DNA of 64,000 bases, taken from positions 2,670,416-2,734,415 of the forward strand of contig VWZF01002437.1 in NCBI GenBank assembly GCA_013396755.1, given 5' to 3'. Positions 51,801 through 64,000 of the stretch are shown here, piece after piece. Within the stretch, counting starts at the first letter, position 1; the number at the start of each line of letters is the position of its first letter. The notes beneath the pieces are model-generated. The model saw only the letters and a program-made list of their open reading frames with translations, was not told the DNA's origin and did no database searches. The stretch is from Sclerurus mexicanus (taxonomy: Eukaryota; Chordata; Aves; Passeriformes; Furnariidae). The position numbers and the translations under genes were made by a program.

Positions 51801-53655
51801 AATGTAAAAAGCTGGGAAGACCTTTTAACAGGAGTGCTCTAGCAGAACTGGACTTGCCTTCCACGTTAACCTACCAATTCTTATATATCTATTCTTTGGG
51901 GTCTGAAGTTTAGGAAATTCTCCACTTCTTCCAAATTAAATTAAAAGAATAACCTCATCCCATCACCTTGCTTTAATATGTTCTTCCCTTCACTGATAAA
52001 TCTGAAGTATAAGGGATTTCCCCTGTCATTCCATTTCTTTGTAACAATTTCAACTGTAGTAAAACGGATGAGCAATCGATCCAGAGGGCTTGCATCCAAA
52101 CTACCAGTCTGAAGTCTTGTCAAGGGCCCCATCGACCACACCACAATTCTGCTATATTAGATTTTACTTTTTGTAACCAGTTAATTATGTCAACAATAGA
52201 ACAGAATTCACATAACTGATGCAGCAGTGTTTCTTGGGAGGCCACAAGGCTGCCAGCCCAAATATTTCAAGTTTTTACAACCGCTAATTTTTACAAGAGA
52301 GCCCTATAAAGCGCAATGCAGTGAACTGCTGCCTCTCACATGGCACTGGTGTTTCGATCTTTACTATGCTTAACATATAGGAGAGATCCATGTCATGAGG
52401 ATACTGTAAAGCTGCCTCTGAGTATTAAACCAGATTTTTAAATTAAGTATTTTTAGAAAAGCATACATTAACACATACAAAAGCAAGCAGACCAAGACTT
52501 AGTGGCCACAGTTGAATTTAATCAGAATCCACACTCCATTAGTAGCTGGAAGAGTTCCAGAAGCCGCCTGTGCCCTTGGCCATCTGCCAAGACCACTGAT
52601 TGTGTTTTAAGTCCCCTGAAATTACAAAGATTTACTCGAATATGGCATTCTCCACTCTTGGTACAGTATTTACAATTTTCTTTCATTGCACAAATAAAAA
52701 AGTATCTGTCTACCTCAGCACCAATACACTTGCATGTTATGAACATGCAGTCAGACATACTTAAAGCCACCTAAACTATAAATGAACCACTGGAAAGTCA
52801 CTGGTGACACCTAATATGAACCATAATTAGCATCTAAGATTTGAATTTAAGTATGAAATTACATCTGTTGAGATAAAAACAAAAGTTTTCAAGCATTTAA
52901 CAGTACTATCTACAAGCATGTTAGAGCCAAGCATCAATTATTTTCCAAAAGCTCCATTCAAGTCTACTGCTCATGAGAGTCATGGCATGCACTAATACAT
53001 GGCTCTCACAATAGCAATGGGAACAAAATGCTGAAAGGAGGAGGAAGGGTTAAAACTAATCACAATAGCTAGAAGTCTTCAAGATACAACGTGAAAATGA
53101 GATACGTCAGTTTGGTCACATACTGAGAAATTTGGGGAGTGTAACATCTCCCAAGAACATCTGCAGATGCATGCAGCCACAATCCTCTCTGGAGACCTTC
53201 ATATGATAGTATTTTATTATGTAAGGAATCAGAGAATGTCCAGGGTATGAAAAAAATAAATAAAAAACAAGGTAGATAGTAATGACTAAAAACTCTTGAA
53301 GAAACAATGACAGAAAGGGAAGCAGAAAACACCCCACAAAGCACAATACTGGTTCAGGAGCAGGTCCAGAATACTCTAGAAGTACTTGATGCACATGTCC
53401 TACATGAAGTCAACTCAACTCTGACCTCCACAAGCCCACACCAAGATCTGTCACCATTAAAAAACAGGAAGAGCTAGCATATTTGCACAAAGCAGGTGCA
53501 TCACAACTCAAACAGACCAGAAGTTTCCCTTGAAAGCACATTGGTACAGAAGTACTGCCAGGTATGAGGTTTGACATATACCCTAATAATTAAGCCTAAT
53601 ACCATAAGACAGTGAAAATATTCATTGTCAGAATAACTCCTTCAAAGTCAGAAGG

Positions 53656-53901
53656 CTATTGTACAATACAATGCAGCACTAGAGTGTTAAGTTTGTCCAT
53701 CACCTTCTCCAGCTGCAGCTCCATGGCAGAGTAAGCCAGCTTGTCAGCCAGATCCAGCCTCTGAGCCCGCTGGCATTCAACATGCCCTTTGTTGAGCTCA
53801 GCTGGCGACTTACCCAGCCAGCAGCGAGACCAGCTCAGGCCATGAGTTTCCAGCTTTTTGCTTCCCAGCCGAGGTGAATTACATGATCTGCCACTTGGCA
53901 A
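53656..53901 (-). other. unassigned coding-like open frame, possible gene relic
   Basis: An 81-codon minus-strand open frame in a block clearly GC-richer than its surroundings. Its second half (QRAQRLDLADKLAYSAMELQ, then LEKVMDKLNTLV) has the heptad-like spacing of leucines, charged residues and alanines expected of an amphipathic helix or coiled coil. I do not recognise the protein. There is no poly-A tail after the stop. A gtaagt word (minus strand, 53813-53808) sits inside the frame, so this could be an exon-like fragment, a retroposed pseudogene piece, or chance. It lies deep in PIP4K2A intron 1, on the same strand as that gene. Confidence 0.25.
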
Positions 53902-56900
53902 GTGGGAATGGTCTTGCCTCTTTTTCCCCTCTCTACCAAGCCCTTCGATCAGAAAGTGAGTCGATTCAGCCTATGAACCTAGCAAAAATGAGAACAAAAC
54001 AAAGCCCAAAACACAGACTTTTTGCCAGATTAGTCTCTGGTCTTTGAGAAAGCTGAACTGATTTACCGGATGATCAGACAAATACTAGAGCCAGCATAAA
54101 CTAAGCAGTAGGAACTCTGCCTCCTTTTATTAAAGCCACAGACACAGCTGAGGACTTGATCAGAGTTATTTATCCCCGTATCTTAAGCCACAGGTAGCAC
54201 TGCTGATCTGCTGCAGTTCATACTGATGGGACACAATCTAATAGAAAGACCACAAAAGAAAATACAAATAGGTCACTCAGGAGAGAAACCACTTGAATTT
54301 GAAGCATGTCTCATTGATGTGGCAGAGAGAAGAGACAACAGTCTCTGAACAAAGACAAATTAAAATGGTGTCTTGGACCAGCAGCAGATGCTGAAGACCT
54401 TTAACTGTGAGATGTATCACACAAAATACACTAAAGTACATTGTGTCTGCACAAATGTCTGTAATTTCAAGTAGAACTTTCTTACTTTTTTCCCCCATGT
54501 AAATATTATACCTGCTTGCTCAAGACAGCTACAGAGTAGCACTGCTATAAGTGTGTGAGTGTACCCAATACAAGTGAAGTTAAACTGGGAAGAACAAGAC
54601 TGAAGAGATGCAAGACACTAAAGCCAAGAGGTTGCTCCCATCACAAGGGGACAGACTCATTGACTACCTACCCCCTGCAACCTGCCAGGCAGCTCTGCCT
54701 GCCCCTTTTGCGTTGGCTCTGGTACTTGTCAGATCCCACCACAAATTAAGTACTTAATTTCCTAAGAATATCTCCTCCTCCCTAGAAAGGTACTTTTCCT
54801 GCTGAATTGGGAAGTTAAACAGCTTAGCCAAAGGTACAATCCTGAGAACAGTATTAAAGAAAAAAAGGAATAATAGGACTAAGACCAACAACAACTTCTG
54901 CTGAAAGAGAAGTAACATCTAAAAATGGACCACAAGCTATCCCTTCCAAGACTCCTACTAGGAGCATATAGTCAGATTCCTTAAAGACATGTAGATGCAA
55001 GCAAGCTAATACAGCATTATCTATCCAGCAAATTGTTATTCTGAGTAAGCAGAAATTGTCCCTCAGGGGAAAGATTTACTAAGATACAACCCTAGACTGG
55101 AAAGGGGCACAGCCACAGAGGTGTGATACACATACAAAAATAGAAGTGAAGAGACTCCAGGCATGGAAAAAAAGGATGTGATTTCTTTTCTGTAAAGAAG
55201 ACTTTCCATAGTCTCACATAATGCCAGGAAGGAGACTCAGCAGAGGACTAATTGAAAGAAGTAGAATAATTTTCCCATTTCTTGTCAAAGAGGTAAGGGA
55301 ACAGTTTGCTCAGGTTTCCTTATCACTTACAGCAAAACCCACAACATTAGAGACAGAATGCTAAGATGGATTAAGTCCAACAGATTCATTTTTAGGTTCA
55401 TCAACAGACTAAAATTGGTGTCTCCCACTGGGACAAGCAGAAGCATTTCCAAGATCCCCAAAAGTTACCAGGGATATGGTACTATTGGACTATCTGTATT
55501 CCAAAGCAATTTTTACAAAATCCCATACAGATACTACACCTTCCTTTCCTTTGCATTTTAGTTCCCTAGCATTTGCTGCAAATACATCTAAAAATATTTC
55601 CCCTAAGAGATATATTTAAACTGGCAATATCACAGTCATCAGATTTTACTGCTTTTTTCATGTTACAGAAAGCACAGTATCAGTTAAATGTTAAGAGACT
55701 TGGTGTCTGCTGCTAGAGGACAAGCTCAAGAATAAAGTGGCTTGTTAGGATAAGGCTGTTGGTAAAACCTAAAGGAGCAGAAACTTCAAGCAGCAGCTGA
55801 TTTCACTTTTTCTTCTACTGCTCCTCCCCTTTAGGATCATCATTAACACTTTCCAAGTTTCACAATCACTCCCTCCCTGTAGGGAAACCAAGAGTCCAGA
55901 AAACGATCTGGCTCACAGCTGGCATAGACCAACACAACAACCTCTGCAGCAAGGCACCATTACACAGCCCAACTCCCAGCGTGCTCTTGCCTGCTGTTCC
56001 CAGCAGTGCTCAAGAAGACCACAAAAAGTAATTATGCTCATTATTTTAAAGAGCAACTCGCATCCCATTCCTGTCCTTTCTGCTCCTCCCTGCCTGCCTC
56101 CAGACAGGGTTACTTTTCAGCAGGACAAGCAGCTGATCCAGCTGAGCAGACACACAGACACACACTGCTGGCAGCCCGGCTCACCCGTGGGACTGACAGG
56201 TTTTAGGCAGGCCCACACTCATGATAAAGCCATGCCTTTATTTAATGATTTGGCCAGAAATCAGAGAAACATAACTGAAAACACGTAAAACCCCAACCAA
56301 AATTCCCCTCTGTCATGCAAAACACTCTTCCCCTTCCAGATGGAGAGATGAAGGTGCAATGCCAGCCTTAGGTCCCTGGAAATTTTGAGGAGTGGAGCTG
56401 TTACAGTGCAGCATTACCAGTGTCGGGTTAGTTGTTTCATGCTTCCTGACCTTAAGTACATTTTAGAAGGGAGGGGAAAAAAAGAAAAAAGAGCTAATAA
56501 ATAATTCAAATAGTTCATTAGTAAATCACCATGGAAAAATTAACAGGACTAAATGTCCTGGGTTTCACAGTGCTGGAGCTAAGTGACAAGGACAGCGTCA
56601 TTTGTGTAAAAGATGTTTACATTCACACAGGAAATATTTTGTATTTCCAATAGAGTCATGCAACAATTCCGCAGTCACAGCCTGGATAGCTGAAGATGAT
56701 TAACAGTGTTTTGGAGTTTCCATTGGTGGTTAGCTTAACTCAGCTTTGAAGTAAATCTCATTATTTTTTGTTTCATTCAAATTTTTGGTGACAATTATCT
56801 TTCTAAAACTTTAGACATCCACAGCATAAGCACCTCCCTCTGATCAGTCACCTTGTATGCTTTTAAGAGCGGATTTCGGCATCCGTGACCTGTGCCAGCA

Positions 56901-59900
56901 GGACTAGCCTTGGAGCAGAGCTGCAGGCTGGATTTGTTTGACTGTGCTTCGATCACCGTTCCATTTAACATGCCCCTCCAAGGTAGCTGCAAAGCTGTCT
57001 GCTCACTGGGGGAGCTGTGAAACAGGCTCCTAGTGCAACAGTGAATACTGCCAACTCCACCAGAAGCCCCAGTCAGATTCTCCAGAGCACTTTCCTCTGT
57101 GAATTACTTATGCAAATATATGTAAATGCACAGGATCTCAAGGCTTTAGGAAACACTTCACAAAGGAATAGGTTAATTAGGCAGGAAATCAGCTGTTCTG
57201 TCCTGGAATACATAGTAAAGTTCAACAATATAAATCTTTTGGAGTAGTCCATTTATAAAAAAAATTTAAAATAAATATTAAAAAACTCCAAGCTCCCCTC
57301 AGTTATGCAGTGGCAATGCTGTGACTCACTGCACACTCTTTATTTTATGTTCAAGTCTAAGAATGAGCATTTCCACTTCTGGTTTGTCTGGCCCCTTCTG
57401 TCCACCGTACCTCAGCCTCTACAACATTAAATATATCTGAAAACTTAAATAAAACTAACTTCCAGTTTGTAAGACACATGCATGTTTTTCAACAAGTGGT
57501 TAAGAAGTCTAGCACAAATTGTAGAGAGACTGCTCTATGACATAACTACATCAACAACTATGCTGTATAACACGGTTTAGCATTCCTGGACTAAATAAAC
57601 ATCAACAACCAAGATTCCATAAACTAAGCACCCTGTAAGGTGTTACAGCCCACAGAATTATATTTAAAGTATTTGATATATCAGGCACAAGAGGAGAGGG
57701 AAAAATGTGACTACCCAGACAACTACTATTAGCCCATATTGCAATCTGGTATGGAAAAGCAGGGCACATGAGAAGCACGAAGCAAAGCTTCAGATATACT
57801 CAATTCCCTGGGTACTATGGAATATCTCTATCCCTCAGCAGAGCTGCCTGGCAGGGGAGGTTACACAGCAACTTCTGTAGAAAACTCAGAGGGTTCAAAT
57901 CTTTAGTCCATGAAATAATGGGAAAATGGCACAAAGTACAGCTAGTATGAACCTGAGAAACCAATTCTGAGCTCAAACTTGTCAGCTAGAGAGGCAATGC
58001 TAAGTAGCAGAGAAGATGTAGCTCAAGGATCATGCTTTACAATCTAAGCTCTCTGTTGCTTCTTCCACCTACTTCAAGCCACAGTATTAAATTTCATCAT
58101 CCAAATGATCCATGACAGCTTGCACCGCTATTTGAGTCCGTTTTCAGTTGCGGGTGAAGAAAATCAGGGAAGTCTTTACAGTAAAAATACTTGCCTTTAT
58201 AAGTAGGTATACAAGGTCATCTTGAGAACTCCACACAATCTGCACAACCAAATTATGTTCTTCCTTTAATGAATGGCCTAGGTGTTTTATTTTTTAAATA
58301 CAGTGCTTCCCGTGTCAGAAATAACTGTGTCCCAAGTTAATTCTTTTCAAAGCCTTGGACCAGCAAGTCCAGTGTTCACAGAACATTTCAAATTTCCCCA
58401 CTTTTTTTTTTTTAGGAACTAGGCCATATATATTTAATACCTCTTCAGACACATGAACACACAAGCATTTTTACATGCTAAATAACAGAAAGATAGCTTA
58501 GCAACTTCAGCAATACAAAGACTCCCTCCAAACTACCCATCATTACATACATTTTACTGTAAAACACTTAGGAAACATGGATTTTTAAGTCTTTACATTT
58601 TAAAGGGCATTTATAATGGCATGGATAAGACCTCAGGCACATGACTCCACATTAGTTAAAAAGAACAAGCCCATTGTAAAAGGGTCATTACCATTCCCAC
58701 CCCAATCAATCTTCATCTTTTAGGTGACCAACACATCATACAGGAAGAACCACTACTTTCAGACTCTTGCAGTAACTTGTTAGGTGCTCAGTCTTTAATT
58801 GTGAAGCAAGTCATGTTCAGCCAGGAACATTAGGAAGTCATTCATAGGAAAATGAAAAACTTGACTTAAATATGAAAGTCTGGGAGATTTCCTCCACAAG
58901 ACAGGAATATTAAAAATATCCTATCAAATAACACCTTCCAAGGAGAAACTTGCAATATACTTTCAATGACAGATTCAACCAGTACAAAATAACATCTGAA
59001 GAGCAATTAGCCTGAAAAATGAACTAAACACTACAATACCAACCACAGATAACTGCTGTACATGGGGGGAAAAATCCACAAAAGGTGGGAGATTTTGTGG
59101 AGAAGGAAAAGAAATCCATCCAACTCCCACAAGAAAAAGGAATAAGGCACTACCAAGACTGAAGATGCTCAACATTTTAATACTCTTTTCCTCTGATGTA
59201 CTGCAACACACTAAGTGGAGGACAGACAAGGAGCGCAGGATTCTGTGAGCCCAGAGACATCTGAACCCTATTAACATCTCTGAGCCAACACAGCCCAAAG
59301 GACATTGCTCACTCAAATGAAATAACCAGCCACAACTGCCTGCAGTTGTAGGTAGGAAAGAGAGCAGCGTTGTTGAATCAGCTGAAGCCCAAAATAACAG
59401 CTGGAGAAACTGCTATATCAGGAACAGAATGGGCAAAAGGTTCCAGAAAAATCAGTGGTTGCACTGCTTTTTGACTGCAAGCAGGTACATGGGTTTCTTG
59501 ATACACACTAAGGTTTTTTTCTGTAAATTACTTTTACCACTTGACTTCTGTGAGCCCAGGGAATATCCAGAAAGCTTTTTTTGTTTGGCCCTGTCCACTG
59601 TGTAAGCACAGGAGAAGGCTGGTTAACATACCACAGAATGCAAAGTGAATCATAAGTCAGACAGGAAACTCACTGACCTGACAATTCTGCTTAAAAGAAT
59701 AACTACACCAGAAAATTTCTTTTCAATTCTCCTCAGCTAACAGAGGGGGGGAAAACACTGAGAGCAGCACGAAGATCCCTAGTTTGCATCAACCCCAAGC
59801 CACTGCACAGGAGGGTGGTGCTGGGTTGCAGCACCTCGCCGAGCATCTGACACTGCATTTCACTTCGAGTGAGTAATTTCCGAGTCCTCTAACTGCAAGT

Positions 59901-62900
59901 TTGCAGCGACTGAGGAGGAGGTTGGGTATGGGCTTTCCAGTAAAGTCAGCTCGCCTGAGACTTCTCTCTTTCCCAGAGAAACAACCAGCTCTTTTGAATA
60001 GCCAGCTGAGACAGCATATGCTGATAAGTCCTTCCTCTTCAAGAAGTAAAAATAGATATACCATTCCTCAACTCAACTGCTTTCTCAATTTTTGGTATTT
60101 TGCAATTTGGTGTTCCAAAACTAGCTCTAGATTCAGTTCAAAATCAAAAAAAGTCAGAGAGACAGAAGTGGGGAAACTCAGATTAGCGACCTTGTTTTTG
60201 TTATGTCAATCTCCTGACTTTTGCTCAGCTCCAGAAAACCAGAATGCATGAGATTTGCAAGCTGTAATGGGCCCCACAATCACATACTCAAAAGAGCATT
60301 TCTCTCTGAGCTACTCTATGAAGTTTTGTTATAAACCCCCAGAGCCCAACCCACGATCAGGGTAATACCACACTGTAACACCAGTAACACTTAACTACAG
60401 ACATGTCTGAGAGAGAAAACAAGTACTCTGATCTGATAAAAAAACATAGCCAGCAACACTGTAACATCAGAACCTGCTGTACCAAAAATGCTTTTGGTAC
60501 CCACATGATCCAACAAGGGCCAATAAAACACCAGGCAACATGATCAGAACTAAACTCTGCAAAACAGCCTTGTATACTTTGCAACAGGGCATGCCACAGA
60601 TGACGGGCATTATAAGGAAACTGGTAGCCTAATAACAGAATTATTGAGGCTTGGCACCACAAGCTAATCAGATATTTCTCAATTTCAGTTCAATACAGTA
60701 AAACTATTAATAGGTTGCTTTCTGTTAATTAGCCTTGGGCTAACAAAGTTTGGTACTTTACTTTCTCCCTACAGAAAAAAAAAAAAGTCAGTGATTGCTA
60801 CAGCCACATGCTGGATAGCCAGGAAGGGAATATTAAAGGTAGGATTCTCTTTAAAAACTGTTATTGTTTAGAAGGTCTTTCAAATGCTGGTATTTACCTC
60901 TAAAAGCAACCTCAAAGACTTCAACCCCTAGGAAGCCTTAACAACTTTCCTGAAAACATTTAGTCTCTGGATACACAAATTATGAAGTTAGATGGTTCAG
61001 CATGTTCCAAAAAATAAGACTGAAGAGATGACCAGGAACTAACAGGTACAATATAGATAGCTCTGTCTCTTTCAAAATACATGACTATTTCAAAAGTTTA
61101 AAATGGTTGAGACAGGTCTCCCTGTTGAAAGTGCAGAATCCACAATGAGAGCTCTCTAACCAAGTGGACTTTACCACCATGGACAACAGCGTAACTCAAG
61201 GTTATCACACATGAAACTGAGCTGTAGAAAGATCACTGGTCAATCCAAGAGCACACACTAGAGCTATACGTGTTCTTCCAACTGTCCCACACTACTGTGA
61301 AAACTCATCTCAAAGTACACATATATTAGACTCTTCCCTCCACGCTCCCTGCAGTGTTTGCAGCTCCTCTCAAGCCAGGACTGACACTTATGAAGATGGC
61401 CTTTTGTGGCCATCTGCATTAGTTTATCCTTTAGCATATCTCCCCAAATGAATGTGCCACATGATTAGATCAGTACCAGAGAAAACGGAAACAAGTCCAG
61501 CAGACCAAGCTTTAGCAGGCGTCAGTATTAAAGAAGCTGTGGTTTGTCTAACTTTATGCTAGCTTAAACTGGCACTTCCTTACAAAGAAGTTATTTCCCC
61601 CCACCTCTTCTGTTTTTGCACCAACTCCACATTCTTTCTGCTGGCCCAGCTGTTTGCATAGCTGGACCATGAACTTCAGTGAATTATGGTCCATCTAAAA
61701 AACTCCTCAAAATGTATTATTTTTTTTGCTGGACTACTACTTTGGAGCTGGGTAATTACTGATAAGAAAAACAGGTGTGGCTGAACTTGTTTACCAGGAA
61801 GACTGGAACAGTAGAGAGTTGATTGATAAAATGCAAACACAGGTAGAGCAGACTTGTGAGACAGCATATAACTAAGACATCAGGAGGGACATGGGGAAAA
61901 GTGAGACTAAACCAGTTAACTCAAGCAGCTGCAAGGGGGTTCTGTAAGTCTCAGGCTCACCAAGGATATCCATAGGCTTTCTAGTAATGCCACATAAGGG
62001 AATGTGACTTCTTTCATTTTTGTCTTACAATTTAAAAGAATCATGCATATACTCACAGCTGCGTTCAGAACATTATGGTTGCCTTGGGAACTTACAATAC
62101 ACACAAAAGAGCTGGATTATACTAATTACCTTGCCTCAGTACACAAGGTAGCTGTTCACCAAGTCTGATGAAAAATAAGTCCCTAAAAGGTATATGGCCA
62201 TTAAGTATTTCTACTGCAAACTATTCAACCCCGCTCTTTGAAGATAAAGCTAATGTTTTCTTTTCAGTTTGAGATCCATCGCTACAGCATTCAGCTACTT
62301 CAAACAACTTTCACAACACCCTTATTAAGCAATCTCTCAACACAAAACTAATTAACTTATTATAGAACAGCCCAGGCTTTACAGGAAGATCATAAGACAG
62401 ATGATCACATAGCAAACCACATGCAAGAAGTCACCATCTCAACAATCCGAAGCTACCCCATTTCACCACGTACCAGGATGCAGACCATGAAAACTCACAA
62501 GGTTTGTCATTCCTGTCCCATAGCCGAGGCAGCAACTTCTCACACTGCTTCAATTATTTTGCTAAGCGCAAACACATGTTCTACCAACAGTGCATGTGAG
62601 GAAGAGAAATCAGGACTTGTGTTAGACGTTTATGTAGTAAATATTGAGTACAACAAGTGGAAAAACTTGTAACTATGCCTTGGAAGTAAACATAAAATAA
62701 TGAATTCATGCTGGAATACAAAGATAAATGTGTACTTCTTTCAAGCCTTTTAAACAACCAAGATGACTAAGTTCTTAACAAGATACCCATAATCCAACAT
62801 CACTATAACTCTGAGTGCTTAGTTATAGCAAGATTACACTGAAGAGCTGTAAATAATGGGTAGTTTCACCTTACTCTAACATTGTCACGAGGTCACAAAA

Positions 62901-64000
62901 CATATACCTAGCCTACCAATCCCTACAGCACAAGCTGTTTTCAAGGAAGAGCAGAGAACTGAACTGTACAGCAGGAACTGCATAGCGGGGTGAGTCAGTT
63001 ATATTAAACAGTTTGCCACCCTGAAACTGCAGGAGGAAAATAAACACCTACCAGGCTCTGGCCAATGGGCATAATGCAAGTGTCTGCTTTAATGAGCAAG
63101 GAATTAAAAAAATAATCCCCTAGAGACTCCTTTCTAAGGCATCTGGTACAAGATACTCAAATAAGACAACTAAGTTGAGCCAGCAAAACAAATTTGTGGC
63201 GCTTATCTGCTTCGCCGAATACTGTCCAGCCCTCTCCACTGTGGTTAATGAAATTCAGTTTCAAAAACCTATGGGCAAAAAACCCTCTCTAGCTTTTGCA
63301 GCACCTTGTAGAGTGGAAGAAATTACAGAAAGCAGATTTGAAACTGCTGTCAGAGCTCTTTCATAGCTCTTCCCCTCTCATATCTAACAGAAGCTATTGT
63401 ATGTGTCCCTTTCAATAGTTCAGAGGAGGACATGAAATATCACTTCCATTTGTATTTCATGCAGGCATGTTTACTAGCCTTAACCTAACCATAATAAATA
63501 TTTACAATTTGTATTTTTACTAGTCCATCCATGCAGTTGCCAAAGCAGTATCAAATTAATTTCTGCAGTAGACAGCACTTCACACCCAAAAAAGAACCTA
63601 GTTTTCAATAAATAGCTCTTCCTGTTCTACTTCCTTCTATATACAAACATCTGGGCTGAGTGCCCAGCTGACTTTATTTCAAATAGTTGTAATTGCTTTA
63701 TTATCTGCTCTGATGTAATCAATGCTTTTTAATACATTGTTTCTTCCTGCTTCTTAGAAAGAGCCTTCTCCCATATAGTCTATCACGACCTCCATTAACC
63801 AATTCAATATGCATTTTTTTCCCCAAGCTCACTGTTTAAAATCTTGAGTAAACTCCAAGATCAGTAACTTTAGTTTTACTTGGCCTCAGTTTTGAAAAGC
63901 CACTTAGAGCACAGTTGCAGCAATGATGTTCTGCACTAAATACAAATAGTAGCAACACAGCTGACAACACAAGTGATCAGTAGCCCCCTGCCACTCAAGG

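Larger units (their letters stand above)
19339..64000 (-). other. PIP4K2A: PIP4K2A intron 1, 3' part (at least 44.7 kb)
   Basis: Everything right of exon 2 is assigned to the first coding intron. No coding exon 1 (Met start, Lys-rich stretch, ending before the exon 2 Ile) and no GC/CpG-rich promoter-like block is seen on the minus strand up to 64000. The family gene has a very long first intron in mammals, which agrees. Contents I can support are a CR1-like relic (28718-28747), a T/G-rich tract (21799-21926), a 20-bp direct repeat (26228-26281), palindromes or hairpins (23748-23765, 40941-40957, 48786-48844), a short TAG repeat, and one unassigned open frame (53656-53901). The remainder is AT-rich intronic sequence with no feature I can name. 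A nested gene or lncRNA cannot be excluded by eye. Confidence 0.85.

Noticed and set aside
58975..59316. 113-codon minus-strand frame with a hydrophobic stretch
   Set aside because: No family resemblance, no splice-site or start context, and it is embedded in ordinary intron sequence.
59901..60251. 116-codon plus-strand frame and slightly GC-richer block at 59800-59960, considered as PIP4K2A exon 1 or promoter
   Set aside because: Neither strand encodes the expected N-terminus before the exon 2 Ile, CpG density is low, and the protein resembles nothing known.
1..64000. CRISPR arrays, tRNA/rRNA genes, endogenous retroviral genes, bacterial-type operons
   Set aside because: No regularly spaced repeats, no cloverleaf or ribosomal sequence, no LTR pairs or retroviral motifs were found. 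The spliced exons show this is a vertebrate nuclear locus.

Overview
This window is vertebrate, most likely avian, genomic DNA with low gene density. Three short minus-strand exons encode a protein unmistakably matching phosphatidylinositol-5-phosphate 4-kinase type-2 alpha (PIP4K2A). All three have canonical splice sites. Their phases join exactly, and together they give human-equivalent residues about 49-164 of a roughly 406-residue enzyme. A bird (less likely a crocodilian or turtle) is suggested by the only recognisable interspersed repeats being CR1-type LINEs, by the absence of Alu/L1/B1-like repeats and by the overall low repeat content. I cannot name the species.

Layout, in gene order on the minus strand (right to left): 64000-19339 is intron 1 (incomplete, at least 44.7 kb; coding exon 1 is not in the window). 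Exon 2 is 19338-19241, intron 2 is 19240-18139 and exon 3 is 18138-18042. Intron 3 is 18041-504, exon 4 is 503-351, and the start of intron 4 is 350-1. Exon 4 carries the N-lobe nucleotide-binding segment with the lysine equivalent to human Lys145. The rest of the kinase (exons 5 onward) lies beyond position 1, and the promoter, 5' UTR and exon 1 lie beyond position 64000.

The most notable structure is in intron 3. A segment of about 1.8 kb (2123-3917) is repeated almost base for base at 3919-5712, with a single N (3918) exactly at the junction, inside a CR1 element. A second N (5887) sits further along the same CR1, at a point where several hundred bases of the family consensus are missing. 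The simplest reading is an assembly false duplication: a short haplotig-like contig, 3919-5886, not merged with its neighbour. The alternative, a real tandem duplication, is less likely but testable.

Everything else is intronic. I see AT-rich sequence with scattered homopolymers, one relic of an older CR1-like LINE (28718-28747), several perfect small palindromes or hairpins, a 20-bp direct repeat, and one GC-richer minus-strand open frame (53656-53901) that looks coding-like but that I cannot assign. I found no tRNA, rRNA, CRISPR, endogenous retrovirus, intact transposon or second gene, and nothing that supports a previously undescribed multi-gene system.
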